Positions 32,719 through 42,190 are shown, counted from the stretch's first letter. The stretch: 64,000 bases of DNA from Sphingomonas sp. (GCF_024508665.1 NZ_JANINP010000007.1:1178001-1242000), one strand, 5' to 3'. The notes: generated by a model from the sequence alone, not told the origin. Numbers and translations: made by a program.

Positions 32719-33558
32719 GTGTCGTTGACCGTCAAATCCACCAATCGCGCGTTCGGCGGCGTCCAGGGCGTGTACGAACACGCCTCGGCCGCCACCGGCA
32801 CGCCGATGACGTTTTCGGTGTTCGTGCCGGACCACGAAGCGGGCACGCGGCTGCCGGTGCTCTGGTATCTGTCCGGACTGACCTGCACGCACGCCAACGT
32901 CACCGAAAAGGGCGAGTATCGCCGCGCCTGCGCCGAGCATGGCGTGATCTTCGTCGCGCCCGACACCAGCCCGCGCGGCGACGACGTGCCCGACGACGAA
33001 GCCTATGATTTCGGCAAGGGCGCGGGTTTCTATGTCGACGCGACCCAGGCGCCCTGGTCGACCAATTTCCGGATGCGGTCCTATATCGAGGACGAGCTCC
33101 CCGGGCTGATCGCGGCCGAATTCGCGATGGCGGACATGGCGCGGCAAGGCATCACCGGCCACTCGATGGGCGGCCACGGCGCGCTGACGATCGCGCTACG
33201 CAACGCAGGGCGCTTTCGCAGTGTATCGGCCTTTTCGCCGATCGTGTCGCCGCTGCATTGCCCCTGGGGCGAGAAGGCGCTGTCAGGCTATCTCGGCGAG
33301 GATCGCGCGGACTGGCGCGCCTATGACGCCTGCGCGCTGATCGATGACGGCGCGCGCGTGCCTGAGATCCTGGTCGACCAGGGCGACGCCGACGCATTTC
33401 TCGCCGACCAGCTCAAGCCGGAATTGCTGGCGGACGCATGCCACCGCGCAGGGATCGACCTGACGCTGCGACTGCAGCCGGGCTATGATCACAGTTACTA
33501 TTTCATCTCGACCTTCATGGCCGATCACATCGCCTGGCACGCGGCGCGGCTGGGCTAA
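32719..33558 (+). CDS. fghA: S-formylglutathione hydrolase
   Basis: Esterase-D-type serine hydrolase that splits S-formylglutathione to formate and glutathione, completing the pathway begun by FrmA. GTG start at 32719, 4 bases after the VOC stop; the longer frame overlaps the VOC gene out of frame. Alpha/beta hydrolase features: LWYLSGLTCTHANV, nucleophile elbow GHSMGGHGA, VDQGDADAFL (Asp) and GYDHSYYFI (His). 279 residues, normal for the family. Confidence 0.95.
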   Translation: MSLTVKSTNRAFGGVQGVYEHASAATGTPMTFSVFVPDHEAGTRLPVLWYLSGLTCTHANVTEKGEYRRACAEHGVIFVAPDTSPRGDDVPDDEAYDFGKGAGFYVDATQAPWSTNFRMRSYIEDELPGLIAAEFAMADMARQGITGHSMGGHGALTIALRNAGRFRSVSAFSPIVSPLHCPWGEKALSGYLGEDRADWRAYDACALIDDGARVPEILVDQGDADAFLADQLKPELLADACHRAGIDLTLRLQPGYDHSYYFISTFMADHIAWHAARLG

Positions 33559-33636
33559 GCCTGTCCGGCGAAGCAGAGCAATGCTTCCTAAAAGTGCAGT
33601 CTAGACACCGAGCCGGTGGCGCGGGCGAGACTAGCA

Positions 33637-33665
33637 CTAAATAATATTTAGTTTTTATAAAAACT
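33637..33665. repeat. AT-rich inverted repeats at the edge of the RHS island
   Basis: CTAAATA-A-TATTTAG (33637-33651) and the overlapping AGTTTTT-AT-AAAAACT (33650-33665) are two perfect 7-base palindromes in an AT-rich stretch right after fghA. They could end the minus-strand immunity transcript or mark the junction of the island with core DNA. The base composition changes abruptly here. Confidence 0.5.
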
Positions 33666-33707
33666 GTCTATCGACAAAGCGTAAGTTCTGCATTTGTATA
33701 ACTTCGC

Positions 33708-34100
33708 CTAAATGTTATCAAGCGTTAATATAAATCTAGCGCCTATGATAGAAACTTCCCTTAGTAAATCGTTGCTTAAAGATATATACGACAAATCACG
33801 ATCATTGCGAATAACGATCTCTATGTATAAATCCAGCACGTCTTCATTATACATCATCATTTTAATTGATTCTCTTCCGCCCCATTGTTCAATTAGCTTT
33901 CTAATAGCATGATCCAAATCTTCACATTGAACATTGTCTATACAATTAAACACATATGATTTAGAATTACTAGTATTTGGTCTGTTTCGATACGGGCCGG
34001 ATTTTGATCCATGATGTCTATATACTAATTTATACTTTTCAACGATTCGACCGGAATCTTCTTGAAAATCTCGCATTGTTATCGAGAGTTTTATCGTCAT
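33708..34100 (-). CDS. Candidate immunity protein (DUF4279-like) for the RHS toxin
   Basis: Protein of 130 residues, markedly AT-rich and using codons unlike its neighbours. The C-terminal half (DLDHAIRKLIEQWGG, a beta-rich middle and the ISLSNDLLREVSIIGARFIL end) matches the pattern I know for DUF4279, a family frequently found as immunity proteins beside polymorphic toxins. No signal peptide, so cytoplasmic. It starts 14 bases after the RHS stop on the same strand, the classical toxin-immunity order. The family match is from memory of the pattern and should be tested. Confidence 0.6.
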   Translation of the reverse strand: MTIKLSITMRDFQEDSGRIVEKYKLVYRHHGSKSGPYRNRPNTSNSKSYVFNCIDNVQCEDLDHAIRKLIEQWGGRESIKMMMYNEDVLDLYIEIVIRNDRDLSYISLSNDLLREVSIIGARFILTLDNI

Positions 34101-34114
34101 AGTTTGCTCGATTG

Positions 34115-37100
34115 TTATAGTTCATCTTTTTCTGAGCCCGGTTCCCCGTCCCAGACCCAATATTTCCCTGTTGTCTTATCTCGGAAAATGTCGATTTGTC
34201 CACCACCTCTGCCGTCTTTTGCATCATGTGCGTCGTCATAACCATGATCCTGCGCAACGCCGTTAGCGTCGCGATCTTTTACCTTAACTAAATCTTTTTC
34301 GTCGGGCTGCTCCAAAAACGATTTAATCCAGTTGACCGCATTTCGCAAAAACTGGGGTGCTCGAATTTTGAGTTTCGGTAACGTTGGCGTCGCGTGAGCT
34401 GGAATGGGCGGCATTATACCGGCATGACATTGCATGCATTGTTGAGGTTGCGCCATTGTTTGATTTCTACTGGCGCTGACGATGATATCGCTTTGATTTC
34501 CCTCGTTGGTCGCCGACGATCGAGTTCCGGTCACCACAATATCCGGAATGCTCTTAATTTGAACTCCGGATATGGATGCTAAGCTCTGCACAAAAGTAAA
34601 GGTTGTTAACCTTGTACTCATCTTTGTGCCTGTTATGACAATTTCAGGACCTGGATCGGGCGCAGGAACGGCTGCGCCAGGGCCTTTATCTAGATAGTTT
34701 TCGGTACCCGTCGGATCTGATCTATTGGCTGGATCACCTCCGACATAATTATACCAATTCATTCCATCGACATAGCCGATCGGATCGGTCTGCATGAACC
34801 GCCCGAGGGTCGGTGAGTACATCCGCGCCTTGTAGGAATAGAGGCCAACCTCCGAGAGCCAAGCCTGCCCGGTATATTGGAACCGCCCCAGATTGCTCGC
34901 GGCCGGGATGCCATATTCGTCATAGGTGTTGATGTTGGTGGCGCTGCCGCTGGCATTGGTGACAGCGACCACGGAGCCGCGCTCGTCGGCTACCAGCCAG
35001 CGCTTATCGCTCGTGCCGTTGCCTTCGTACCAGACCAGCGGCTCGTCCGCACTTGCCCCATAAACATAACGGCGTTGTAGGGTAATCGGCGATCCCCACA
35101 GGTATTCTGAAACGATATTGCCGCCGTCGCTGGCGAACCGAGGATAGCTCGACGGGAGATTGTATCCCTGCAGCTCGTCCAGCGAGCCATATTCCAAAAG
35201 GCTAGCCGCGCCGTTCGTCGTGGTGAGGTGGTTGACCGCATCATAGCCGTAGGTCGAACTGCCCGACGCGTTGAGATTGCCCCGCCCATCATAGCCCAGC
35301 GCCACGCTGCCCGAGGCGGTATATTGATTGAGCCCGTTCGCAGTGTAGACGCGGTTGACGTTTACGCTACCCGTCCAGGCGTAAGCGGTGTTTGCACTGG
35401 TGCGTGACACGATCTGGCCTGCAGGATTATAGCCGAAGGTGATCGCATTGTCCTGGCCGCTCGCCGTCGGATTACAGTCGAGCGTGCCACCGCCGGCAAG
35501 ATCGAACCGCAGGCAGGTCAGGCGCGAGGCGCCGTCATAGCTGTAATACGTAGCGGTGCCGTTGCCTCGCGTCAGGCTCGTACGGCGGCCGAAATCGTCA
35601 TAGCCGTATGTGGCGAGCGTCGTCGACCCGTTCTCGAGGACGGTCGTCATCTCGTTCAACAGGTCGTAATTATAACTGGCATATAGGCCATCGGGCCAGG
35701 TTACGCGCGTGCGACGGCCGGCGGCATCATATTGATAGCTCAGCGTCGTGTAAGGCTCGGCGCGCGAAGTCAGCCGGCCCAACGCGTCATAGGTCAACGT
35801 TTCGGGTGAACCGCCGTTCGGCCAGCTTGAGCTCGTGAGCTGACCGAAGAGATTATAGCCGTACTGCCTGGCCAGCGAGCCGTTCTCAGTGCGCGAGGTC
35901 ACCCGGTTGAGATTGTCAATGCCAAAAGCGATCGGGATGCCATCTCTCGCGCGCTTGTTCGTGACGTTGCCATTGGCGTCGTACGTCAGCTGCTCATAGT
36001 CCGTCGTGGAACTGGTGCCTGAACCTTTGGTGGTCGATGGATAGTTGGTTTTCCACAGCCGGTCGAATCCATCATAGGTATAGGTGGTCTTGTTGCCATT
36101 GGCGTCGGTCGCGGTCGCGACCTTGCCGTTATCGGTGTAGGTTACCGTGGTATCGTCCGATGCGTCCGCCGTTCCGTAGGCCGAGGTGGTCTTGGCGACG
36201 CGATTAGCATTGTCATAAGACATCTTGGTGATGCGGTCGATGTCGCCGGGGCCGCTCGTCGCCGTGCAGGCCGAGGGAAGTGAACCATAGGCGCTCGGCT
36301 TCATCCGCATCGCCGTGCAATCTAACCGGCCATCGGTATCGTAGTTGTACTGCGCGAGGCTATATGTCGTACCATTGCTGCTAATCCTGTCAGTCTCCCT
36401 TCGCGCATTGACGTCATAGGTCGTGGCTTGCTGCTGAAGCGAAACGAACGCCGACCAGTCACTATCCGTAGTGCCGTTCACCGTCCCAGCTTCGATGAGG
36501 GTTGGCTGTCCATTATTGTTGTAGGTCGTTCTTATGGCGCGTCGCTTGAGCGCGCCGGCGCCGTCAGGGTCGGGCGAAATCGCCCCAACGCGCTCGCGAT
36601 CGGCGTCATAGCGATAAGTCACGGTGTCACTGCTACCGGCCAGAGGGCCGTCAATGCTGGCCACGTTACCAACATCATCATAGGTGAACGCTGTGGTTGC
36701 GCTCACCGATCCGTCTCCGGCGGCGTCCGTCTGCGAAGTTAATGTCAAATTGTTTGTGATGCCGTTTCCAGCGTATGCAAGGGTCGTACGCGTTTCGTCG
36801 GCTGTGCCGATGCAGCTCGACAAAGTCTGGCAACTGGAAATCGACGTCCGCTTGTAGGTGGGGAACCCAGAAGTAACAATTGCGCCCGTGCTATTCTTAT
36901 ACACTGCCTGCAACGCGGTGTAGCCGTACCGCGTTTGAGGGTTCACACCCCCCGAGCTGGCAGCAGGCGAAGTAACGGTAAGCACGCCTCCGTGGGTGGC
37001 ATCATAACTGAACGTGGTGGTGTTGCTCTTGGCATCGACGACCGTCAGAGGTTGATTGCATGTAAGAGCGTTGGTGCAATTGCTCGGATAGGTCGCTGAC

Positions 37101-38458
37101 AATACGATATTAGCAAGACCGGAGCCGGGTTTGGCCGCTTCGGTTACGCTAAGGAGGTTGCCCCGCCCATCGTATGCGTAGGTTTTGGTATCACCTTCTG
37201 GATTATGTACAGACGTCAAGCGCCCGGCGACATCATAACCATAGTCCGTTTGGTGGGATAGTGGATCTATCACGCTGGTGATTCGACCCGAATTAGCCAC
37301 GAAATCCGCCGCTTTATAAGTGATACTCGCGCCGGTCGGATTCGTCCTGACTATGGTGCGTCCAGAAACGATTAGAAATCCCTGGTCGGCGCCTGTATAG
37401 GTATCGGTGGTGCTATAGTTGTATGTCACACCATCGTTCGTAATCGAGGTCACTCTATCTGGATTATTAGAATCTCCGTAGGTAACGGATGTGGAATTAC
37501 TTACATCGCCTGGCCGAAGAATACCGATAATCCTATTGTAATAGGACGGAGATACAAAATATTGATTTAAGGTGTAAGTCGTCGTTCTGCCCATTGCATC
37601 CGAGACATTAACGTACCATGGGTCGCCGTATTGGGCCGGTGGGCTGGAATAGACGTATGACAGTCTAGGAAGATTCGTTGGCGGAGCAGAGCAGTGATCA
37701 GCTTGAGGATCGCAGTAATTAGTCGCCAGATTGTATCCGGTAACACTCTTAATTCTGTTATAGTCTGTGTCGCTGCTAAGTGAAAATGAGGGGATATCAG
37801 CCACATATTCGAATTTCAATTCGTAGCCGTTACTGCTAACGGCGCTGGATATTCTATGCCCGATATCAAAATAGTAAGGTGGTGTTCCTGGATTGACTTT
37901 ATAGTATAAAGTTATATGTTCTCCGGAAGGTTTAATAATTGCGCTCGCTATAAATTGATGGCCCGATGATCCGGAATTACATCCACAAGTTATGTCTCTA
38001 TCGAATACTATCTTTGTACCATCTTTAAGAGTTATGATATATCCTGTTCCAGAAGGAGTGACGGTGTTTCCCGATTCGGAAGAATCAAGGTAGTTCGTTC
38101 CATCCCAGTAAAAGTTCACTCTATTCTTGCCGATCACGCCTGATATGGAGCCCAAGTTCCGATATTCCGGACTGGCATATGGAGGTGCAACGGATAGCTC
38201 AAAGTTATAATTGTGAACCCATGCCCCGTTAGTCCAAGTTCTTTGAAAAGTTAGGCCCGTGTCGGCGTCACCAACAGTTAGCGATTCCGCCTGTTTCTGG
38301 TAGCTTGTCGACAGCAGATCGAAGCCTTGATCATCAGCGACCAACTCATCAGGTACTGATGGCAGGGAGGTAGTCTGAGCTCGCGACGGTGCCGCGAGGC
38401 ATCCTCCCGCTAACGCAGTCGATGCGAGAATTACGCGCGCGAACTTATGGCCGAACAT
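34115..38458 (-). CDS. Secreted RHS-repeat polymorphic toxin
   Basis: Protein of 1447 residues. Signal peptide at 1-28 (MFGHKFARVILASTALAGG, ending SRAQ). Residues 30-380 form an N-terminal beta-rich region; from about 390 run YD/RHS repeats (YGYDVAGRLTSVHNPEGD, YDGRGNL, YDALGRLTSR), and the conserved RHS core ends near residue 1253 (GLYSYKARMYSPTLGRFMQ, DPIGY, DPTGTE). The last 194 residues are the variable tip: three copies of a DIVVTGTR-like motif (1271-1279, 1305-1313, 1323-1331), a CMQCH motif (1341-1345) and a terminal domain of about 60 residues with DHGYDDAHDAKDGRGGG and KYWVWDG, similar to short nuclease-type tips. No VgrG, PAAR or T6SS marker is linked, so Sec export seems likely. 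Confidence 0.9.
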   Translation of the reverse strand: MFGHKFARVILASTALAGGCLAAPSRAQTTSLPSVPDELVADDQGFDLLSTSYQKQAESLTVGDADTGLTFQRTWTNGAWVHNYNFELSVAPPYASPEYRNLGSISGVIGKNRVNFYWDGTNYLDSSESGNTVTPSGTGYIITLKDGTKIVFDRDITCGCNSGSSGHQFIASAIIKPSGEHITLYYKVNPGTPPYYFDIGHRISSAVSSNGYELKFEYVADIPSFSLSSDTDYNRIKSVTGYNLATNYCDPQADHCSAPPTNLPRLSYVYSSPPAQYGDPWYVNVSDAMGRTTTYTLNQYFVSPSYYNRIIGILRPGDVSNSTSVTYGDSNNPDRVTSITNDGVTYNYSTTDTYTGADQGFLIVSGRTIVRTNPTGASITYKAADFVANSGRITSVIDPLSHQTDYGYDVAGRLTSVHNPEGDTKTYAYDGRGNLLSVTEAAKPGSGLANIVLSATYPSNCTNALTCNQPLTVVDAKSNTTTFSYDATHGGVLTVTSPAASSGGVNPQTRYGYTALQAVYKNSTGAIVTSGFPTYKRTSISSCQTLSSCIGTADETRTTLAYAGNGITNNLTLTSQTDAAGDGSVSATTAFTYDDVGNVASIDGPLAGSSDTVTYRYDADRERVGAISPDPDGAGALKRRAIRTTYNNNGQPTLIEAGTVNGTTDSDWSAFVSLQQQATTYDVNARRETDRISSNGTTYSLAQYNYDTDGRLDCTAMRMKPSAYGSLPSACTATSGPGDIDRITKMSYDNANRVAKTTSAYGTADASDDTTVTYTDNGKVATATDANGNKTTYTYDGFDRLWKTNYPSTTKGSGTSSTTDYEQLTYDANGNVTNKRARDGIPIAFGIDNLNRVTSRTENGSLARQYGYNLFGQLTSSSWPNGGSPETLTYDALGRLTSRAEPYTTLSYQYDAAGRRTRVTWPDGLYASYNYDLLNEMTTVLENGSTTLATYGYDDFGRRTSLTRGNGTATYYSYDGASRLTCLRFDLAGGGTLDCNPTASGQDNAITFGYNPAGQIVSRTSANTAYAWTGSVNVNRVYTANGLNQYTASGSVALGYDGRGNLNASGSSTYGYDAVNHLTTTNGAASLLEYGSLDELQGYNLPSSYPRFASDGGNIVSEYLWGSPITLQRRYVYGASADEPLVWYEGNGTSDKRWLVADERGSVVAVTNASGSATNINTYDEYGIPAASNLGRFQYTGQAWLSEVGLYSYKARMYSPTLGRFMQTDPIGYVDGMNWYNYVGGDPANRSDPTGTENYLDKGPGAAVPAPDPGPEIVITGTKMSTRLTTFTFVQSLASISGVQIKSIPDIVVTGTRSSATNEGNQSDIIVSASRNQTMAQPQQCMQCHAGIMPPIPAHATPTLPKLKIRAPQFLRNAVNWIKSFLEQPDEKDLVKVKDRDANGVAQDHGYDDAHDAKDGRGGGQIDIFRDKTTGKYWVWDGEPGSEKDEL

Positions 38459-38515
38459 CGTTCGTCCTCCCCAGTTAGCCCAATAAAGGTTGAAAGCGAG
38501 AAGCTGCCGGTGCGG

Positions 38516-38743
38516 TTATGGCGCGCCGGTCACGTTCACATTGACGCGGTTATCCGCCTTGTCGAAGCTGTAGTTCGAGACGACGTTGTTGTTGACCGTA
38601 CCGGTATGCACGACCTTCACCAGGCGTCCCTTGGCATCGTAGGTGTAATTGACCGTTTCGGAGGCACCGGCCATGCCGGTTGCCATCGCGGCGAGCACCA
38701 TCGAACCGGCGCAGACAGTCAGCGCCGTAGCTAGTCGAGCCAT
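38516..38743 (-). CDS. Exported mini-protein with a single RHS (YD) repeat
   Basis: Protein of 75 residues with a signal peptide (MARLATALTVCAGSMVLAAMA, GASE cleavage) and a mature part of about 47 residues that contains one YD-repeat unit: VNYTYDAKGRLVKVVHTG then VVSNYSFDKADNRVNVNV. It is 57 bases upstream of the RHS gene on the same strand and probably shares its promoter. It might be a relic of a duplicated RHS gene or a partner protein. Confidence 0.75.
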   Translation of the reverse strand: MARLATALTVCAGSMVLAAMATGMAGASETVNYTYDAKGRLVKVVHTGTVNNNVVSNYSFDKADNRVNVNVTGAP

Positions 38744-38970
38744 GATTGCCCCCTGATTCGGAACTTGATTGAGGCTGCTCTAGATTACTCCGATTGGCAA
38801 TTGACGAAACGAAGTAAATCCAAAATTTCGTATTCATTTCGGATAGATACAGTCTCTCGCCGTCGAATTGGGAGTGGAGACGAAATTCTTCTACGCGGCT
38901 AGCTGCGGTGGAGCGATATTGCCTATGCCCGCCGCAGGTATGTCGGGACAACCGGAGGCGGGGATAGAAT

Positions 38971-39000
38971 TAAAAAAGGCCCCGGATTAAACCGGGGCCT
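38971..39000 (-). terminator. Intrinsic terminator of the TonB-dependent receptor gene
   Basis: AGGCCCCGG (38978-38986) and CCGGGGCCT (38992-39000) form a 9-base perfect stem; on the minus strand it is followed by TTTTTTAATT. It lies 57 bases beyond the receptor stop and separates it from the RHS locus. Confidence 0.92.
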
Positions 39001-39056
39001 CAGGTGGTGCGTGCTGCGCCGTTAGGCGTAAGCGATGGTGCTGTTTCCGCGTCGCC

Positions 39057-42002
39057 TCAGAACTTGAAGCCGGCGGCGAGGCCGTAGCGGCGCGGTTCGA
39101 GCGTGAACGCGTTGGTGAACAGGCCCGACGACTGGTCGGTCACGTAGAGACCCGTGATCGCGTTGTTGTTGGCCAGGTTCTGGATGAACGCACGGACATA
39201 GAATTTGTCGCTCGGCCCGTTCAGCTGGACCTGGGCGTTAATCACTTCATAGCCCTGGATCCGGTTCACGTTGTTGTTGAAGATGCTGCCGTAATAGCCG
39301 CCGGTATAGGCCAGGTCGGCGCGCGGGACGATCGTCCAGTCACCGCCCAGATGCCCGGTCCACTGAATGCCCGCCGAGAACTTGTAGTGCGGCGATTGCG
39401 GCAGTTCGTTGCCCTTGATGTTCACGGCGACGCCTGACGGAAGAACGGTGACCGCCGGCGATGCTGCAGAAGCGGCCAACAAAATATCGCAAACGCTGAA
39501 CGCACCGGTCGTGTTGGTGCCCGGGATTGGCGTCGTGCCCTGGAAGTTGCCCGCTTGGGCCGGGATGCCCAGGGCGGCGAACTGGCCGCTGTTGATTGCC
39601 GTGTTCACGCCATTCACGAAGCCGTTCGAGATTGCTGCGTTGCCCGAATTGGACACGACCGCGCAGTTCGAACCGTTGGTGACATCCTTGATGATCACCG
39701 CGTCGGATCGGCCGCCCGACGGATCCTGCGGGTTTGCGAGGAACTTGTCGGTGGAAACCTTGGTGTGCAGGTAGCTGGCCGACAGGTTGATCAGCACCGA
39801 ATCGCTCGGCTTGATGATCGCTTCGGCCTCGGCCCCGTAGATATCGGCGTCGACGTTATCGTTGACCGACGTGCGGGCGACGATGCGGCTCAGCTGCAAC
39901 TGCTTGTACTGGTAGTAGAAGGCCGTGAGGTTGAGGCGCAGCGTGCCGCCCAGGAAGGTGTTCTTCGAGCCGATTTCGAAGGCGTTGACCGTTTCCGGAC
40001 CGAAAGTCAGCGGGACGCTGAACCCGGCGGCCAGCGACGGGTTGATGCCGCCCGACTTATAACCACGCGAATAGGAGAAGTAGAGCAGGTTGCGCGAGGT
40101 GATCTGCCAATCGAGCACCGCACGGCCGGTCAGGCGCCCGAAGCTGACGTTGTTGATCGCCAGCGGCTGGTTCCCCGCCCGCACCGGATCGGCGTCGTAG
40201 CAGGAGAACAGCGGTGACGAATAAGCGTTCGCGGCGCCGATCGGAACCCCGCAGTTCAGCAGGTTGGTACGCGACTGATAGTCTTTCTCGTCATGATTGT
40301 AGCGCAGACCGGCGGTCAGCTTCAGATTGTTGCTGAAGTTGAAATAGCCCTCACCGAAGAAACCGTAGCTCTTCAAATGATAGAATTCTGAATCGTTGCG
40401 GTAGAAGGGCGTGCCGAGCACGTTGCCGGTGCCGCCGCCGAGCAGGCCCGCCGCGTAATCGAGCGCGAACGAGTTCACGTAATAGCTGTTGTCGGTGACC
40501 TTATAGTCGAGATAGCCCGCACCGAGCAGGAAGTTGAACGGACCGTCCAGCTTGGACGAGATGATGCCTTCACCGAACCACTGCTTGCCGCTCGCGGTCG
40601 ATCGGTCGAAGTCGAGGCTGGTGGGCGCGCAGATCTTGTGGCCGCTATAGACGCCGGTGCCGGTCGGCTCCGCGAGCGACTGACAGAGAGTCGAGGTATT
40701 GCCGTTGGGCAGCAGGATGTTGCGAACCGCCAGATAGCCCGGCCCGAGAAGGCCCGCACCGGCCACCGCGTTGAAGGCATTCAGGCCCGGGTTCGTCGCA
40801 TAGGACCGCTCGATGCCGATATTATAGTCGACCGTCGAGTCGGTGCTTCCTTCGGTATATCCGCCGTCGAGCTTGAAGAGGACCTTGCCGAAATCCTGGC
40901 TGAAATTGACCAGGACCTGTTTTTCGTTGGTCTTGAAGCGCGGCAGCGAGTCGATATTGACCGTGCGCATGTCGGCGGGATTGGTGTAGCCGGTATAGCT
41001 GTCGCCGTCGCTCGCATAGACGCTGCCGAGCGCGAACGGCGCGAGCGCTGCCGTCGAGGCGCGCAGGCGCAGGAACTGGCTCGAAGTCAGGACCGATGCC
41101 AGGGTGGCATCGCCATTGACCTGCTCGAACGCGAGACGGTCGGGCAAGCAGCCCAGCACGCCGGTCGGATCACGATGGCACAGCTGCTTCTGGACGCGCG
41201 AGCGATCGTCATCTTCCTTGAAATAATGGCCGACGATGTCGAGCGTCGTGTTCGCGGTCGGCTGGAAGCGCAGCGACACACGGACGTCATATTGGTTGCG
41301 GCCGTCGATATTGCTGTTGGTGGAAAGGTTCTTGGTGAAGCCGTCGCGGTTCAGATAATAGCCCGCGACGCGGACGCCGAACACGTCGCCCAACGGCAGG
41401 TTGAACATGCCCTTGACGCGGACGCTGTTGTAATTGCCGTATTCGACGTCGCCCGAGGCATGGATGCCCGACAAATCCGGCTTCGCCGTGATGAAGTTGA
41501 TCACGCCGCCGGTCGCGTTGCGGCCGAACAGCGTGCCCTGCGGGCCGCGCAGGACTTCGACGCGCTCCATGTCGAAATATTCGTTCTGGAAGATCGGCGA
41601 ACCGAGCACCGGCACGTCGTTGACGTGGATCGCGGTCGCCGCGTCGCAGGTGACGCCGACGCAGAGGTCGCCGATGCCACGAATGTTGAACGACGAGGAC
41701 GAGGTGAAGTTGCTCTTGGTGAAGGTGATGTTCGGCAGCGTCAGCTGAAGGTCGCTGGTCGTGTTGATCTGTTGCGCCTTCAGCGCTTCCGAGCTGAACG
41801 CCGAGACCGCGATCGGCACGGTCTGGAGGGTTTCGGACTGACGCTGCGCGGTGATGACGATGTCACCGATCTGATCCTGGTCGTCGGCCTGTGGCGCGGG
41901 TGCCGGTGCCGCGGTGGCGGGAGCCGGCGTGTCCTGCGCCATGGCTGGCGTGGCTGCGATCAGCGCGATGGCCGATGCGGCGAGCAGTTCGAACTTCCTC
42001 AT
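39057..42002 (-). CDS. TonB-dependent outer-membrane receptor
   Basis: Outer-membrane beta-barrel importer powered by TonB-ExbBD. The ATG at 42002 is preceded by GAGGGG; the product starts with a signal peptide (MRKFELLAASAIALIAATPA, MAQ), a Pro/Ala-rich stretch and the GDIVITAQRQSETLQ segment (residues 47-61), then the plug (VPIAVSAFSSEALKAQ, FNIRGIG, VEVLRGPQGTLFGRNATGGVINF) and a 22-strand barrel ending in RRYGLAAGFKF. At 981 residues it belongs to the large sphingomonad class that takes up complex carbon sources or iron chelates; substrate cannot be told. No cognate sigma/anti-sigma pair adjoins. Confidence 0.95.
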   Translation of the reverse strand: MRKFELLAASAIALIAATPAMAQDTPAPATAAPAPAPQADDQDQIGDIVITAQRQSETLQTVPIAVSAFSSEALKAQQINTTSDLQLTLPNITFTKSNFTSSSSFNIRGIGDLCVGVTCDAATAIHVNDVPVLGSPIFQNEYFDMERVEVLRGPQGTLFGRNATGGVINFITAKPDLSGIHASGDVEYGNYNSVRVKGMFNLPLGDVFGVRVAGYYLNRDGFTKNLSTNSNIDGRNQYDVRVSLRFQPTANTTLDIVGHYFKEDDDRSRVQKQLCHRDPTGVLGCLPDRLAFEQVNGDATLASVLTSSQFLRLRASTAALAPFALGSVYASDGDSYTGYTNPADMRTVNIDSLPRFKTNEKQVLVNFSQDFGKVLFKLDGGYTEGSTDSTVDYNIGIERSYATNPGLNAFNAVAGAGLLGPGYLAVRNILLPNGNTSTLCQSLAEPTGTGVYSGHKICAPTSLDFDRSTASGKQWFGEGIISSKLDGPFNFLLGAGYLDYKVTDNSYYVNSFALDYAAGLLGGGTGNVLGTPFYRNDSEFYHLKSYGFFGEGYFNFSNNLKLTAGLRYNHDEKDYQSRTNLLNCGVPIGAANAYSSPLFSCYDADPVRAGNQPLAINNVSFGRLTGRAVLDWQITSRNLLYFSYSRGYKSGGINPSLAAGFSVPLTFGPETVNAFEIGSKNTFLGGTLRLNLTAFYYQYKQLQLSRIVARTSVNDNVDADIYGAEAEAIIKPSDSVLINLSASYLHTKVSTDKFLANPQDPSGGRSDAVIIKDVTNGSNCAVVSNSGNAAISNGFVNGVNTAINSGQFAALGIPAQAGNFQGTTPIPGTNTTGAFSVCDILLAASAASPAVTVLPSGVAVNIKGNELPQSPHYKFSAGIQWTGHLGGDWTIVPRADLAYTGGYYGSIFNNNVNRIQGYEVINAQVQLNGPSDKFYVRAFIQNLANNNAITGLYVTDQSSGLFTNAFTLEPRRYGLAAGFKF

Positions 42003-42190
42003 GATACATCCCCTCATGCAGTCGCCCCGATCTTTGTGCCGGTTGGCGTGGTTTTCCGAGTTAGTGGACGGAGCCTAGGTAGCTTGGTCTTGCGGCGTCA
42101 ATGGGGTTCAGGCACGAAATAGGCGGGTTTCGTAGTCTGTTGCTTAAAAGAAACAGTATGGAACATACCCAAGTCTCTATTTTGCGGCCC

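Noticed and set aside
34422..34438. RHS protein as a c-type cytochrome because of CMQCH
   Set aside because: A single motif in a low-conservation linker with no cytochrome fold; kept only as a low-interest finding.
40638..42122. 494-codon plus-strand frame opposite the TonB-dependent receptor
   Set aside because: Arg/Asp/Ala-rich without motifs; antisense shadow of the receptor gene.
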